Positions 25,775-34,244 of a DNA stretch of 64,000 bases are shown here, piece after piece (within the stretch, counting starts at the first letter, position 1; each line of letters starts with the position of its first letter). Where the stretch lies: assembly GCF_016907315.1 (NCBI RefSeq), contig NZ_JAFBBS010000001.1, positions 248,001 through 312,000 of the forward strand. The letters are read 5' to 3'. The position numbers were made by a program, and so were the translations under genes. The notes under the pieces are model-generated. The model made no database searches. It was not told the DNA's origin and worked only from the letters and a program-made list of their open reading frames with translations. This DNA comes from Microbacterium esteraromaticum. GTDB lineage: Bacteria; Actinomycetota; Actinomycetes; Actinomycetales; Microbacteriaceae.

Positions 25775-25792
25775 GCCCCCCAGGTCGGGGGC
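25775..25792 (-). promoter_or_regulatory. Leader hairpin GCCCCC/GGGGGC upstream of the secreted protein gene
   Basis: A 6-bp GC stem with a 6-nt loop lies 28 bp upstream of the start codon. It may shape the leader of the secreted protein mRNA. Confidence 0.3.
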
Positions 25793-25862
25793 AGGGCGAT
25801 AACTCTCGCAAATAGACAGATGAGCCAGGACAACATTCATTACGCGACAGTCGGAGGTCAAT

Positions 25863-25878
25863 CCACGCCATAGCGTGG
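25863..25878. repeat. Palindrome CCACGC-CATA-GCGTGG
   Basis: A perfect 6-bp inverted repeat with a 4-bp spacer lies about 116 bp upstream of the secreted protein start. It is a candidate operator; no protein is assigned. Confidence 0.4.
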
Positions 25879-25891
25879 AAGAGCTACACAT

Positions 25892-26319
25892 AACGGGAAG
25901 TCATGACGCGCATTGATGAGCACATCGATAGATGAATGTCGACTCGACACTGCAGTTCTCATGGAAAGGCGCGGTCTGCTACCCGGTTAGCGAACTGCCG
26001 GTTCGGGCACAGTTGGGGGTCAGCGCTGCACGGCGAGGGGTGGGCGGCCGAGTACAGGCCCGCTTTTCGTGGCAGGCGACCCACCGATCCGCAGCGCGTG
26101 CGCCCGGCAGAGAGGAGTTCGTGCGCCGTCGTGGTCGGCCTCTGTCCGCGCTCCCAGCGCAGCGCTCGAGCAGCTCGGCCTCTGACACTCGAGCGTCGAA
26201 ATAGCGCTGCAGCCATTTGGGCCGCGCGAGGGCTCGCCTGGTCGATGAACTTCCACGGCGAGCACGTACCCTGCTGCGTCGCCACCCATGAAGTTCGGGC
26301 GACCCGGATGTTCTCTGAG
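25892..26319. other. Gene-poor stretch at the 3' end of the tRNA gene
   Basis: No open frame here has a ribosome binding site, family motif or normal codon pattern; the short frames on both strands are Arg/Ser/Ala-rich shadows. Parts are more AT-rich than the surroundings. It could be the scar of a lost insertion next to the tRNA 3' end, but no attachment repeat or integrase remnant was found by eye. Confidence 0.4.
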
Positions 26320-26393
26320 TAGGGCGGGTCGGACTTGAACCGACGATCGTTGGGTTATGAGCCCACTGCCTTAACCAGCTTGGCCACCGCCCC
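26320..26393 (-). tRNA. tRNA with CAU anticodon (Met elongator or TilS-modified Ile2)
   Basis: The minus strand folds as a tRNA: acceptor GGGGCGG pairs with CCGCCCT (one G-U at 1-72), T-arm GTCGG/CCGAC with loop TTCAAGT, and anticodon loop CTCATAA giving CAU. The anticodon stem has four pairs plus a G-A apposition at its base. No encoded CCA was found. It lacks initiator features. Whether it reads AUG or, after lysidine modification, AUA cannot be settled by eye. Confidence 0.88.
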
Positions 26394-26398
26394 GTAGG

Positions 26399-26962
26399 TC
26401 ACCAGCCTATCGTCCGCTGTCCTCCCTCCTGCGGCTGAGCAGCCGCATGAGTGTGCGTGTGGTCGAGATAGATCCCGGCGTTCGCGACCAGACCGCGGCG
26501 CTCTTCATCCGTGAGGCGGCGGCGCACCTTCGCCGGCACTCCGGCGACGAGCGAGCCGTCGGGCACCTCCGTGCCGCCGAGCACCACTGCGCCGCCCGCG
26601 ATCAGGCACCCCTCGCCGATCACCGCACCGCTGAGCACGACGGCACCCATTCCGATGAGCGATCCGTCGCCGATCGTGCAGCCGTGCACCACCGCATTGT
26701 GACCGACCGACACGTCCTCGCCGATGAGCACCGGGTGCTCGCTGTCGACATGCACCGACACGTTGTCCTGCACGTTGCTGCGCGCTCCGAGCGTGATCGA
26801 CGCAGAGTCGCCGCGCAGCACGGCGTTGTACCAGACACTCGCCGCGTCGCCGAGGGTGACATCTCCGACGATGCGCGCCCCGTCGGCCACGAACGCGTCG
26901 GCCGCGATGCGCGGAACCTGGTTTCCGAGGGCGATGACAGAAGCCTGAGCGGAGATGGTCAT
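26399..26962 (-). CDS. Gamma-class carbonic anhydrase family protein
   Basis: The 187-residue protein is a left-handed beta-helix (hexapeptide repeat) protein with the three zinc histidines of the family at His71, His88 and His93 (SVHVDS, VSVGHNAVVHG). Many members have weak or no carbonic anhydrase activity, so the enzymatic call is by family. ATG 26962 is chosen over an upstream in-frame start because the conserved part begins there and TAGTCT lies 7 nt before it. It ends 5 bp from the tRNA gene. Confidence 0.9.
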   Translation of the reverse strand: MTISAQASVIALGNQVPRIAADAFVADGARIVGDVTLGDAASVWYNAVLRGDSASITLGARSNVQDNVSVHVDSEHPVLIGEDVSVGHNAVVHGCTIGDGSLIGMGAVVLSGAVIGEGCLIAGGAVVLGGTEVPDGSLVAGVPAKVRRRLTDEERRGLVANAGIYLDHTHTHAAAQPQEGGQRTIGW

Positions 26963-26969
26963 GAAGGTG

Positions 26970-26975
26970 AGACTA
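26970..26975 (-). promoter_or_regulatory. -10 hexamer TAGTCT, leaderless start of the gamma-CA gene
   Basis: TAGTCT ends 7 nt before the ATG at 26962 and no Shine-Dalgarno sequence is present. Confidence 0.6.
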
Positions 26976-27101
26976 CCCTCAGTTCCGCGTGTTTCTGCGG
27001 TAGAACGGGCGGGTAAGCGTTGCCTACACTTGCTTGCGGAATGGTTCTGGCTGAGTAGCGTTGTAGTCACAGGACGTGACACGAGACACCCGGAGGTTCA
27101 C

Positions 27102-27587
27102 ATGAGCAACGCCCAGACCGTACCAAGCATCGCCGTCGACCCGACCGTCGCTGCGGCTGCAGCCCAGTTCCTCTCCCCCGTGGTGCACGGTCTTCAGGCG
27201 CTCACCGTAAACGGCAAGCAGGCGCATTGGCACGTGCGGGGCGCGAACTTCATCGGCGTCCACGAACTCCTCGACACGATCGTCGAGCACGCCGGTGACT
27301 TCGCCGACACCGCCGCAGAGCGCATCGTCGCCCTCGGACTGCCGATCGACGCGCGCGTGCAGACCGTCGCCGCGAAGGCCGGTCAGACTGCCGTTCCCGC
27401 CGGCTTCGAGCAGTCCGCCGAGCTCATCCGCGCCGTCATCGGCGACATCGACGCGATCCTCGTCGACGTGAAGGCTGCCGTCGACGGACTCGACGAGGTC
27501 GACCTCACCAGCCAGGATGTCGCGATCGAGATCCAGCGCGGCCTCGAGAAGGACCGCTGGTTCCTCATCTCGCACATCGCCGCCTGA
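27102..27587 (+). CDS. dps: Dps family ferritin-like protein
   Basis: This 161-residue Dps protein stores iron and protects DNA from oxidants as a dodecamer. The ferroxidase residues sit at the intersubunit spacing of the family: His42 in KQAHWHVRG, Asp69 and Glu73 in FADTAAERIVALG. CGGAGG precedes the ATG at 27102; the open frame further upstream lacks family similarity. It is followed by a 25-bp perfect hairpin. Confidence 0.94.
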   Translation: MSNAQTVPSIAVDPTVAAAAAQFLSPVVHGLQALTVNGKQAHWHVRGANFIGVHELLDTIVEHAGDFADTAAERIVALGLPIDARVQTVAAKAGQTAVPAGFEQSAELIRAVIGDIDAILVDVKAAVDGLDEVDLTSQDVAIEIQRGLEKDRWFLISHIAA

Positions 27588-27593
27588 GGCCGA

Positions 27594-27646
27594 CTGACGA
27601 AGAGAAGGGCACCGCAGCGCTGCTGCGGTGCCCTTCTCTTCGTCAG
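27594..27646. terminator. Bidirectional terminator between dps and the amidohydrolase gene
   Basis: A perfect 25-bp inverted repeat with a 3-nt loop starts 6 nt after the dps stop and ends 10 nt from the stop of the convergent gene. It contains runs of GAAGAGAAGG and the complement. Confidence 0.9.
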
Positions 27647-27655
27647 CCGGTGGGG

Positions 27656-29143
27656 TCACGACAGATGGGTCAGCCTGCCACCCAGCACAGTGGCGGCCAC
27701 GGGCATCCGGCTCAGCGCCGAGCGATCCGCGGTCAACGGATCGACGTCGCACAGCACGAGATCTGCGATGCCGCCGAGCTCGATCTCGGTCTCTCCATGA
27801 CGGCTGCTGGCCCGGAGCGCCGCATCGACGGTCACGCGCTCACTCGGCTGCCACGGCTCGCGATCATCGCCGGTGCGGTGGACCGCTGCCGCGATCGTCA
27901 GCCACGGGTCGAGCGGAGCAACAGGGGCGTCCGACCCGAAGCGCACCGGGATACCCGCCGCGAGCAGCGACGCGAGAGGGTGACTCAGCGCCTGCTGGTG
28001 CTGCCACAGGCTGCCGACCATGTCGCGGTCATCCACCGCATGCTCCGGCTGCACGCTGGCGATCACGCCAAGACGCGCGAACCGTGCGAGGTCGGCGTGC
28101 CGAACCAGCTGCGCATGCTCGATGGTTCCCCGCGCCTGGGTGAAGGTGAACGCATCCAGCGCCGAGGCGACCGCTCGGTCTCCGATAGCGTGCACGGCCA
28201 CGTCGATGCCCGACGCGGTGGCGAGGGTGAGCAGATCCCGAAGGCGATCCGGCTCGATCGTGAGCACGCCGAAGTTGGAGGGGTCGTCGTCGTAGGCGTG
28301 CGAGCACGCCGCCGTTCGGGTGCCGAGTGAGCCATCTGTGATGAGCTTCAGAGAGCCGACGTGCACGAGACCGCCAGTTCCGGACAGCTCATCCCCCGTC
28401 CGCAGACCGCGCTCGATCGCGCGATCGAGGTCTGCCGCATAGAAGGCGAACTCCACCCTGTGCGCGTCGAATCCGGCATCCGCACGCCGACGCCAGGCAT
28501 CCGCATTCCATGCCATGTCGAAATCCACCAGCCCGGTCACGCCCCGAGCCGCCGCACGATCGGCGGCTCGACGCACGGCGGCGTCTGCGGTGGCATCATC
28601 CGCCGCATTGAGCCGACGAGAGATCTCGAACGCATCCTCTTCTCGGAGCATCCCGTCGTCGGTCGGTGCGAAACCCTCCCGCCGGAACGCAGCCGTGTTG
28701 AGCCACACACTGTGCACGTCGGCATTGATCAGGTACGTCGGTTCTTCACCGGTGTGCTCGTCGAGCAGTGCAAGAGACGGCGCGTCGGGCCAGAGCGCGT
28801 CACGCATGCCCGCGCCCACCCGACGCCCGTCGGCGAGGGCTTCCGCCTCTCCCATCGCGCGAGCGGCTTGGGCGGCCGACCGCATGTCGCCGAGCGGTGA
28901 TCGCTCCGCGTTCAGCGCCCACTGCACGGTGTGGACGTGGTGATCCCAGAGACCCGCCACGACGCGGCGTCCCTCGCCCTCGAGGACCGCCCCTGCGGGA
29001 CGCAGCACGCCGGTCGGCGCGACGTCGACGATCCGCCCGCCCTGCACCATGAGGTCGACGGGATCGTCGCCGAAGGTCAGGGTCAGCGGACCGCTCACGC
29101 GCACCGCACGGACGACATCGACCCGGTCGCCGCGAGCGATCAT
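27656..29143 (-). CDS. Amidohydrolase family protein, YtcJ-like
   Basis: The 495-residue metal-dependent hydrolase has the HxH site in WDHHVHTVQW (residues 66-74), VHAIGDRA with a later ligand histidine, and GSDAPVAPLDPW with the catalytic Asp. This is the amidohydrolase_3/YtcJ pattern; substrates of the group are mostly unknown amides. The ATG overlaps the stop of the PaiB-like gene (ATGA, 29140-29143), so the pair is translationally coupled. Confidence 0.9.
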   Translation of the reverse strand: MIARGDRVDVVRAVRVSGPLTLTFGDDPVDLMVQGGRIVDVAPTGVLRPAGAVLEGEGRRVVAGLWDHHVHTVQWALNAERSPLGDMRSAAQAARAMGEAEALADGRRVGAGMRDALWPDAPSLALLDEHTGEEPTYLINADVHSVWLNTAAFRREGFAPTDDGMLREEDAFEISRRLNAADDATADAAVRRAADRAAARGVTGLVDFDMAWNADAWRRRADAGFDAHRVEFAFYAADLDRAIERGLRTGDELSGTGGLVHVGSLKLITDGSLGTRTAACSHAYDDDPSNFGVLTIEPDRLRDLLTLATASGIDVAVHAIGDRAVASALDAFTFTQARGTIEHAQLVRHADLARFARLGVIASVQPEHAVDDRDMVGSLWQHQQALSHPLASLLAAGIPVRFGSDAPVAPLDPWLTIAAAVHRTGDDREPWQPSERVTVDAALRASSRHGETEIELGGIADLVLCDVDPLTADRSALSRMPVAATVLGGRLTHLS

Positions 29144-29781
29144 GCGTCGCGCCCCTGGCGCGCGTCGCGAGCGCGACGCATCTCGGCCGCCAGCGCCGCA
29201 TCGGCATAAGGACCCTCGCCTTCCAGAGCCGCGATCACCTCGTCCACGGTCTCTGCCGGCTTGTTCTGGCTGAGCTTGCGCTTGGCGACGACCCTGGAGG
29301 GAGTCAGCCGGAATCCGACCGTGCCCGCAGCGAGACGGTTCACGAACGCGTCGTCGTTGGGCAGCTGCCACATGCCGCGAGGACTCGGCATGCGCTTCTC
29401 GAAGATGTCGACCATGCGCTCGAGCACCCGCAGATTCTCCTCGTCTGAGAGGATCTCGGGAACTCCGCTGAGGTGCACGGAGACGTGATTCCACGTCGGC
29501 ACCGCCTGCACGTCGCCGTACCAGCCGGGAGAGACATAGCCATGAGGTCCCTGGAACACCAGCAGGATCTCGCGGTCGCCGAGCCCGTGGATCAGGTCGT
29601 CGGGGCGCCCGACATGCCCGACGACGGTCAGGTCGTCGCGCTCATCATCGAGCAGCACGACGTAATGGGAGGCGACCAGGCCATCTGCCGTGTCGCTGAC
29701 GAGGGTAGCCCACGGGTTGAGCTCGATGATCCGGCGCAGTTCGGCCGGGTCTGTCATGGCGAAGCTGGGGTTCTGACGCAC
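29140..29781 (-). CDS. FMN-binding negative transcriptional regulator, PaiB-like
   Basis: The 213-residue protein matches PaiB: PWATLVSDTADGLVASHYVVLL near the N-terminus and PTWNHVSVHLSG in the split-barrel flavin domain. PaiB was described as a negative regulator in Bacillus, but the fold is a flavin-binding one and the mechanism is unclear. The GTG at 29781 is set by TAGGCT 6 nt upstream. It is the first gene of a two-gene operon with the amidohydrolase. Confidence 0.87.
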   Translation of the reverse strand: MRQNPSFAMTDPAELRRIIELNPWATLVSDTADGLVASHYVVLLDDERDDLTVVGHVGRPDDLIHGLGDREILLVFQGPHGYVSPGWYGDVQAVPTWNHVSVHLSGVPEILSDEENLRVLERMVDIFEKRMPSPRGMWQLPNDDAFVNRLAAGTVGFRLTPSRVVAKRKLSQNKPAETVDEVIAALEGEGPYADAALAAEMRRARDARQGRDA

Positions 29782-29787
29782 CCCACC

Positions 29788-29793
29788 AGCCTA
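29788..29793 (-). promoter_or_regulatory. -10 hexamer TAGGCT, leaderless start of the PaiB-like gene
   Basis: TAGGCT ends 6 nt before the GTG at 29781; no Shine-Dalgarno sequence precedes it. An ATG eight codons further in is the alternative. Confidence 0.6.
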
Positions 29794-29817
29794 TGACCGA
29801 CCCGGCCGAAAGGCGTC

Positions 29818-31299
29818 TCACACCTTGGACTTCACCACCGGTACGGCCTGGGTCTTCCAGTCCTCGAAAGCCTGGTCGCCGGCCATGAACGCGTTCACTT
29901 CGTCGGTCGTCGCTGAGAGCTTGGGATCGTTGTCGAGGTACTTCTTGGTCTCCCGCGCGATGAGCCCGGACAGCAGAAGCAGTCCGATCAGGTTGGGGAT
30001 GGCCATGAGGCCGTTCATCACATCCGAGAACGCCCACACCACCCCGAGCTGCACGGTGCAGCCGATGAAGACGACCAGCGAGAACACGATGCGGAACGGC
30101 ATCACCGCCTTGCGTCCGATCAGGCGCTCGATGTTGCGCTCGCCGTAGTACGACCACCCCAGGATGGTGGAGCCAGCGAACATCACGAGGCCGATCGTGA
30201 CGATGTAATGACCCCACTCGCCTGGCAGGCCGTGCGAGAAGGCCTCGCCAGTCATCAGCGCTGCATCGATCTGCTCACCGGTCTCGGGGTCCTTCATGTT
30301 CCACACACCGGTGGTGATGATGACCAGACCGGTGCAGGTGACGACGATGATGGTGTCGATGAAGGTCTGAGTCATCGACACCAGGCCCTGGCGCACCGGA
30401 TGGCTCGTCTGCGCGGCTGCGGCCGCGATGGCCGCCGATCCCATGCCGGACTCGTTGGAGAAGATGCCTCGAGCCACGCCGTACTGCACCGCGATGATGA
30501 TCACCGAGCCGGCGAAGCCCCCGACGGCGCTCGTTCCGGTGAAGGCATCGGTGAAGATCTGTGCGAACGCCGCGGGCACTCCGCCGATGTTGGCGATCAG
30601 GATGTAGATCGCGCCGAGCACGTAGAAGATGATCATGACCGGCACGAAACCAGCCGTGACCCGTCCGATCGACTTGATGCCTCCCACGAGCACGAGCATC
30701 GCGAAGACCGTCAGCACGATACCGGTGACCCAGGTGGGGACGTTGAAGCTGTGCTCCAGGTTCGCCGAGATCGAGTTGCCCTGGGTCATGTTGCCGATGC
30801 CGAAGCAGGCGAAGACGGCCGCGATCGCGAAGAACAGCGCGAGGAACTTGCCGAAGCGGTTCGGGATGCCCCGCTCGAGGTAGTACTGCGGGCCGCCCGA
30901 CTTCTCGCCCGCGGCATCAGTGGTGCGGTAGCGCACTCCCAGGAACGCCTCGGAGTACTTCGACGCCATACCGAGCAGTCCGGTCACCCACATCCAGAAC
31001 AGCGCCCCAGGGCCGCCGATGCCGATGGCCGTCGCGACGCCGACGATGTTGCCGGTGCCCACCGTCGCAGCGAGTGCTGTCGTCAGGGCCTGGAACTGCG
31101 AGATGTCGCCATCGGACCCCGCGTCCTTGCGCGTGAACAGACCGAGACGCAGCGCAGCGCCGAGGCGGAGGAACTGAAGGCCGCCGAGGCGGATCGTGAG
31201 GTAGAGACCGGTACCGAGAAGCAGCGGGATGAGGACCCAGGGTCCCCAGATCCAAGAGCTGATGTTCTCGAGCACAGCCTGCAGGCCGGTAAGGTCCAT
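29818..31299 (-). CDS. Alanine/glycine:cation symporter (AGCS family)
   Basis: The 493-residue carrier has about ten membrane segments and the family motifs GTGNIVGVATAIGIGGPGALFWMW and GVARGIFSNESGMGSA. It should import alanine or glycine with Na+ or H+. AGGAGA precedes the ATG. It is a single gene between the PaiB-like and Nei genes. Confidence 0.93.
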   Translation of the reverse strand: MDLTGLQAVLENISSWIWGPWVLIPLLLGTGLYLTIRLGGLQFLRLGAALRLGLFTRKDAGSDGDISQFQALTTALAATVGTGNIVGVATAIGIGGPGALFWMWVTGLLGMASKYSEAFLGVRYRTTDAAGEKSGGPQYYLERGIPNRFGKFLALFFAIAAVFACFGIGNMTQGNSISANLEHSFNVPTWVTGIVLTVFAMLVLVGGIKSIGRVTAGFVPVMIIFYVLGAIYILIANIGGVPAAFAQIFTDAFTGTSAVGGFAGSVIIIAVQYGVARGIFSNESGMGSAAIAAAAAQTSHPVRQGLVSMTQTFIDTIIVVTCTGLVIITTGVWNMKDPETGEQIDAALMTGEAFSHGLPGEWGHYIVTIGLVMFAGSTILGWSYYGERNIERLIGRKAVMPFRIVFSLVVFIGCTVQLGVVWAFSDVMNGLMAIPNLIGLLLLSGLIARETKKYLDNDPKLSATTDEVNAFMAGDQAFEDWKTQAVPVVKSKV

Positions 31300-31388
31300 G
31301 GGATCTCCTGTCGTGCGGCGTTGCGAACGGACTCAGCCATCTTATTCACAGGGCGCACTCAGGTTCGCCTCTGGGTCGCGCGTCGCGA

Positions 31389-32399
31389 TCAGCGCTGGCA
31401 GGAGGGGCACCAGTAGAGCTTGCGAGCCCCGATCTCCTCCAGAGCGATCTCCGTGCCGCAGGCGCGGCACGGAAGCCCCGCGCGGTGATACACCCAGTGC
31501 CGGTCGTCTCGGCTCGCCATGGCGGCACGGTACGCATCGCCGGAGAGCCCGTCCATCGTCATCATCTGTCCGGTCTCCACACCGACGGCGAGAAGCCGAA
31601 CCCAGTCGCGCCACAGTTCCCGCACGGTCTCTTCGGGCACGTCGCGCCCCGGGGTGTGCGGTTCGAGGCGGGCCCGGAAGAGCATCTCCGCGCGGTAGAC
31701 GTTGCCGATGCCGCTGACCACCGACTGATCCATGAGAAGAAGGGCGATCGGCGTGGGCTTGCGGCGCACGATGCGCACGAAGCGCTCCTCACCCTCGGCC
31801 ACGTCGCCGACGAGCGGGTCGGGTCCGAGCTTGGCGATCGTCGCGAGCATCTCGTCGGTGGTCTGCAGCACGCACGCGGTCGGCCCGCGCAGATCGGCAC
31901 AGGTCGTGTCGTTGAGCAGACGCAGACGCACCTGGCCGACGACGGGCGGGGGCCACTCGTCGCCCTCGTCGACGAGCCCCTTGGTCTGCTCCGACATGCG
32001 CACGTGCACGCGCGACCTGCGCGGTGCGCCGATCGACGTCAGAGAGTTCTCGCCCGCATCGTCGTAGATGGCCTCGATGTCGTCCGAGCCCAGCTCGGTG
32101 CCGCGCTGGTTCGTCTGCCCCATGCGTCCGTTGGCGGAGGCGATCGTGGCGTCGGCCACGATCTCGCCCGCGAAGTCCCAGGCGCCGTACAGCCCCAGGT
32201 GGACCCGCAGCCACACGGCGTCTTCGAACTCGAGGAACATCTGCTTTCCAACCGCCATGGCGCGCAGCATCTCCCGACTGTCGAGCACGGCCGCGCCCTC
32301 CGCGAAACGGCCCTGAGGGCTGGACGCCCGGACGGGCCGATCGACGAAGTTGCGCGAGAACTGCCGGGCGATGCGGTGAACGGAATGGCCCTCGGGCAT
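31389..32399 (-). CDS. Fpg/Nei family DNA glycosylase (endonuclease VIII-like)
   Basis: The 336-residue enzyme removes oxidised bases and cuts the abasic site. The N-terminus MPEGHSVHRIA supplies the catalytic Pro2 and Glu3. A helix-two-turn-helix lies at about 215-250 (SVVSGIGNVYRAEMLFRA). The C-terminal zinc finger has C-x2-C and C-x2-C knuckles (CRACG and CPSC). The PEGH start and overall pattern place it with actinobacterial Nei2 rather than MutM. The start is 1 bp after the rpiB stop. Confidence 0.9.
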   Translation of the reverse strand: MPEGHSVHRIARQFSRNFVDRPVRASSPQGRFAEGAAVLDSREMLRAMAVGKQMFLEFEDAVWLRVHLGLYGAWDFAGEIVADATIASANGRMGQTNQRGTELGSDDIEAIYDDAGENSLTSIGAPRRSRVHVRMSEQTKGLVDEGDEWPPPVVGQVRLRLLNDTTCADLRGPTACVLQTTDEMLATIAKLGPDPLVGDVAEGEERFVRIVRRKPTPIALLLMDQSVVSGIGNVYRAEMLFRARLEPHTPGRDVPEETVRELWRDWVRLLAVGVETGQMMTMDGLSGDAYRAAMASRDDRHWVYHRAGLPCRACGTEIALEEIGARKLYWCPSCQR

Positions 32400-32400
32400 G

Positions 32401-32886
32401 TCAGGCTCGCGGGTCGGGCAGCAGCGACCCGTCCTTCTCGAAGTCGGCGATCTGGCCGATGCGGCGCACGTGCCGCTCATCACCAGGGAACGGCGTCGCG
32501 ATGAACAGGTCGATGAAGGAGATGACCTCGTCGAAGCTGTGCTGGCGTGCGCCGATCGAGATGACGTTCGCGTCGTTGTGCTCGCGTGCGAGCTCTGCGG
32601 TGGAGAGGTTCCAGACCAGGGCCGCACGGATGCCCTCGACCTTGTTCGCAGCGATCTGCTCGCCGTTGCCCGAGCCGCCGAAGACGACGCCCAGGGCTTC
32701 GACGCCTGCCCGCTGGTCGGCGACGACCGCCTGCGCCGCGCGGATGCAGAAGGCCGGGTAGTCGTCGAGCGCGTCGTACTCCACTGGTCCGTGATCGATC
32801 ACATCGTGCCCAGAGCTGCGGAGATGCTCCTGCAGACGGGTCGAGAAGTCGAGTCCGGCGTGATCGGTGGCGATGTGGATGCGCAT
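32401..32886 (-). CDS. rpiB: Ribose-5-phosphate isomerase B
   Basis: RpiB interconverts ribose-5-phosphate and ribulose-5-phosphate in the pentose phosphate pathway. The 161-residue protein has the phosphate loop and active-site segment FGGSGNGEQ at 69-77, with Glu in place of the Cys of the E. coli enzyme, as in mycobacterial RpiB. TAGGAT ends 7 nt before the ATG at 32886, which decides against the ATG three codons upstream. It precedes the Nei gene with 1 bp between. Confidence 0.94.
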   Translation of the reverse strand: MRIHIATDHAGLDFSTRLQEHLRSSGHDVIDHGPVEYDALDDYPAFCIRAAQAVVADQRAGVEALGVVFGGSGNGEQIAANKVEGIRAALVWNLSTAELAREHNDANVISIGARQHSFDEVISFIDLFIATPFPGDERHVRRIGQIADFEKDGSLLPDPRA

Positions 32887-32893
32887 GAGGACC

Positions 32894-32899
32894 ATCCTA
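32894..32899 (-). promoter_or_regulatory. -10 hexamer TAGGAT, leaderless start of rpiB
   Basis: TAGGAT is followed by a 7-nt spacer and then the ATG at 32886. Confidence 0.6.
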
Positions 32900-32985
32900 T
32901 TTCGAGGTGACGGCCGGCGAGCGAGGGGTCACGCGTCGCCGAGGCCGCCGCAGCCCGAAGCCCCGAGGACCGGCGGGCGCGAGGG

Positions 32986-34179
32986 TCAGGGCGCGATGCC
33001 GGCCGCAGCGGGCTTGAACCCGGCTCGGATGTTCTCGCAGCAACCCGGTCGGCAGACATCGAACCACGGACCGAGCTCCGTGACGTGGGCGCGGTCTGCG
33101 GCCGGTCGTCCCTCGAGACGCTCCTGGATGAGGTCGACGATGCCGGCGACGAACGCGGGCGAGACGCCGGGCGTCGGGGTGCGGGTGAAGGCGAGTCCCG
33201 CGTCTCCGGCAGCCTCCTTCGCCTCGGTGTCGAGGTCCCAGAGAACCTCCATGTGGTCGCTCATGAAGCCGACCGGAACGACGACGACGGCTCGGCGTCC
33301 GCGGTCCGGCAGCTCGCCGATGACGTCGCAGACGTCCGGCTCGAGCCACGGCTGCGAAGCCGGGCCCGAACGGGACTGGTATACGAGCTCCCAGGGCACG
33401 TCCGCGGCGGCCGGCGTGAGCTCAGCGACTCGGGCCATGACCCAGGCCGCGACCGCCTCATGCTGCACGGCGTAGGCACCGCCTTCGCCCCAGTCGATGT
33501 CGCGAGGGCCGGATCGGACCGCATCATCCATCGGGATGCTGTGCGTCGAGAACAGCACCTGGATCTGCTCCGCGGAGAGCCCCTCGTCGAGCCTCTCGCG
33601 CACGGCGTCATGAACGCCCTCCACGAACGCCTGCACGAAGCCGGGGTGGTCGAAGAAGGGGCGGATCTTGTCGATCGTCACCACACCATCGAGCTCGGTG
33701 CCGTCGAGGATCCGCGAGAAGTCCTCACGGTACTGGCGGCAGCTCGAGAAGGAGCTGTAGGCGCTGGTGGCGAACGCGAGAAGAGCAGTGTCGTCGTTCG
33801 CAGCGGCGTCGGCGACCGCCTCCTCGAGGTAAGGCGCCCAGTTGCGGTTGCCCCAGTACACCGGAAGGTCGATCGATCGAGCAGCGAGCTCAGCCTCGAG
33901 CGCGGCCTTCAGCGCGCGATTCTGCGCGTTGATCGGGCTGATGCCGCCGAAGTGCCGGTAGTGGTGCGAGACGTCCTCGAGGCGCTCGTCCGGGATGCCG
34001 CGGCCGCGCGTGACATTGCGCAGGAACGGGATCACGTCGTCCTGGCCCTCCGGTCCGCCGAAGCCGGCGAGCAGGATGCCGTCGTAGGCGACGGGGACCT
34101 CGATGTGCGCCGAGCCTGCGGATGCTGCCGGCGACGCGTGCGGGACGACGATCTTCTCTGGGGAGCTCACGTGGTACAT
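32986..34179 (-). CDS. hemH: Ferrochelatase (coproporphyrin type in actinobacteria)
   Basis: This 397-residue enzyme inserts iron into a porphyrin late in haem synthesis; monoderm bacteria use coproporphyrin III. His213 in LFSTHSIP fits the metal-site histidine. Cys147 and the C-terminal Cys376, Cys380 and Cys381 (FDVCRPGCCEN) fit the extra cysteines that hold a [2Fe-2S] cluster in actinobacterial ferrochelatases such as that of Mycobacterium tuberculosis. The other haem genes are not in the window. A GTG three codons in is an alternative start. Confidence 0.93.
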   Translation of the reverse strand: MYHVSSPEKIVVPHASPAASAGSAHIEVPVAYDGILLAGFGGPEGQDDVIPFLRNVTRGRGIPDERLEDVSHHYRHFGGISPINAQNRALKAALEAELAARSIDLPVYWGNRNWAPYLEEAVADAAANDDTALLAFATSAYSSFSSCRQYREDFSRILDGTELDGVVTIDKIRPFFDHPGFVQAFVEGVHDAVRERLDEGLSAEQIQVLFSTHSIPMDDAVRSGPRDIDWGEGGAYAVQHEAVAAWVMARVAELTPAAADVPWELVYQSRSGPASQPWLEPDVCDVIGELPDRGRRAVVVVPVGFMSDHMEVLWDLDTEAKEAAGDAGLAFTRTPTPGVSPAFVAGIVDLIQERLEGRPAADRAHVTELGPWFDVCRPGCCENIRAGFKPAAAGIAP

Positions 34180-34238
34180 CCTGTCACCGACTCTCTATGA
34201 GCCAGCATCGAGGTCTGCGCACGTCTGCGGCGCTGGCG

Positions 34239-34244
34239 TAGGCT
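34239..34244 (+). promoter_or_regulatory. -10 (TAGGCT) of pepN
   Basis: TAGGCT lies 3 nt before an ATG at 34248, too close for a start codon. Transcription would begin near 34251, giving a leader of about 66 nt to the GTG at 34317. Confidence 0.45.

Noticed and set aside
25932..26322. Short open frames in the gene-poor stretch beside the tRNA
   Set aside because: No ribosome binding sites, no motifs and shadow-like composition; treated as non-coding.
27011..27030. A weak DtxR-like sequence upstream of dps (GTAAGC-GTT-GCCTAC)
   Set aside because: Too many mismatches to the consensus, unlike the site at 16680; not called.
26957..27101. Longer Dps frame starting near 26955
   Set aside because: The added 49 residues overlap the gamma-CA promoter and have no Dps similarity; a good ribosome site lies before 27102.
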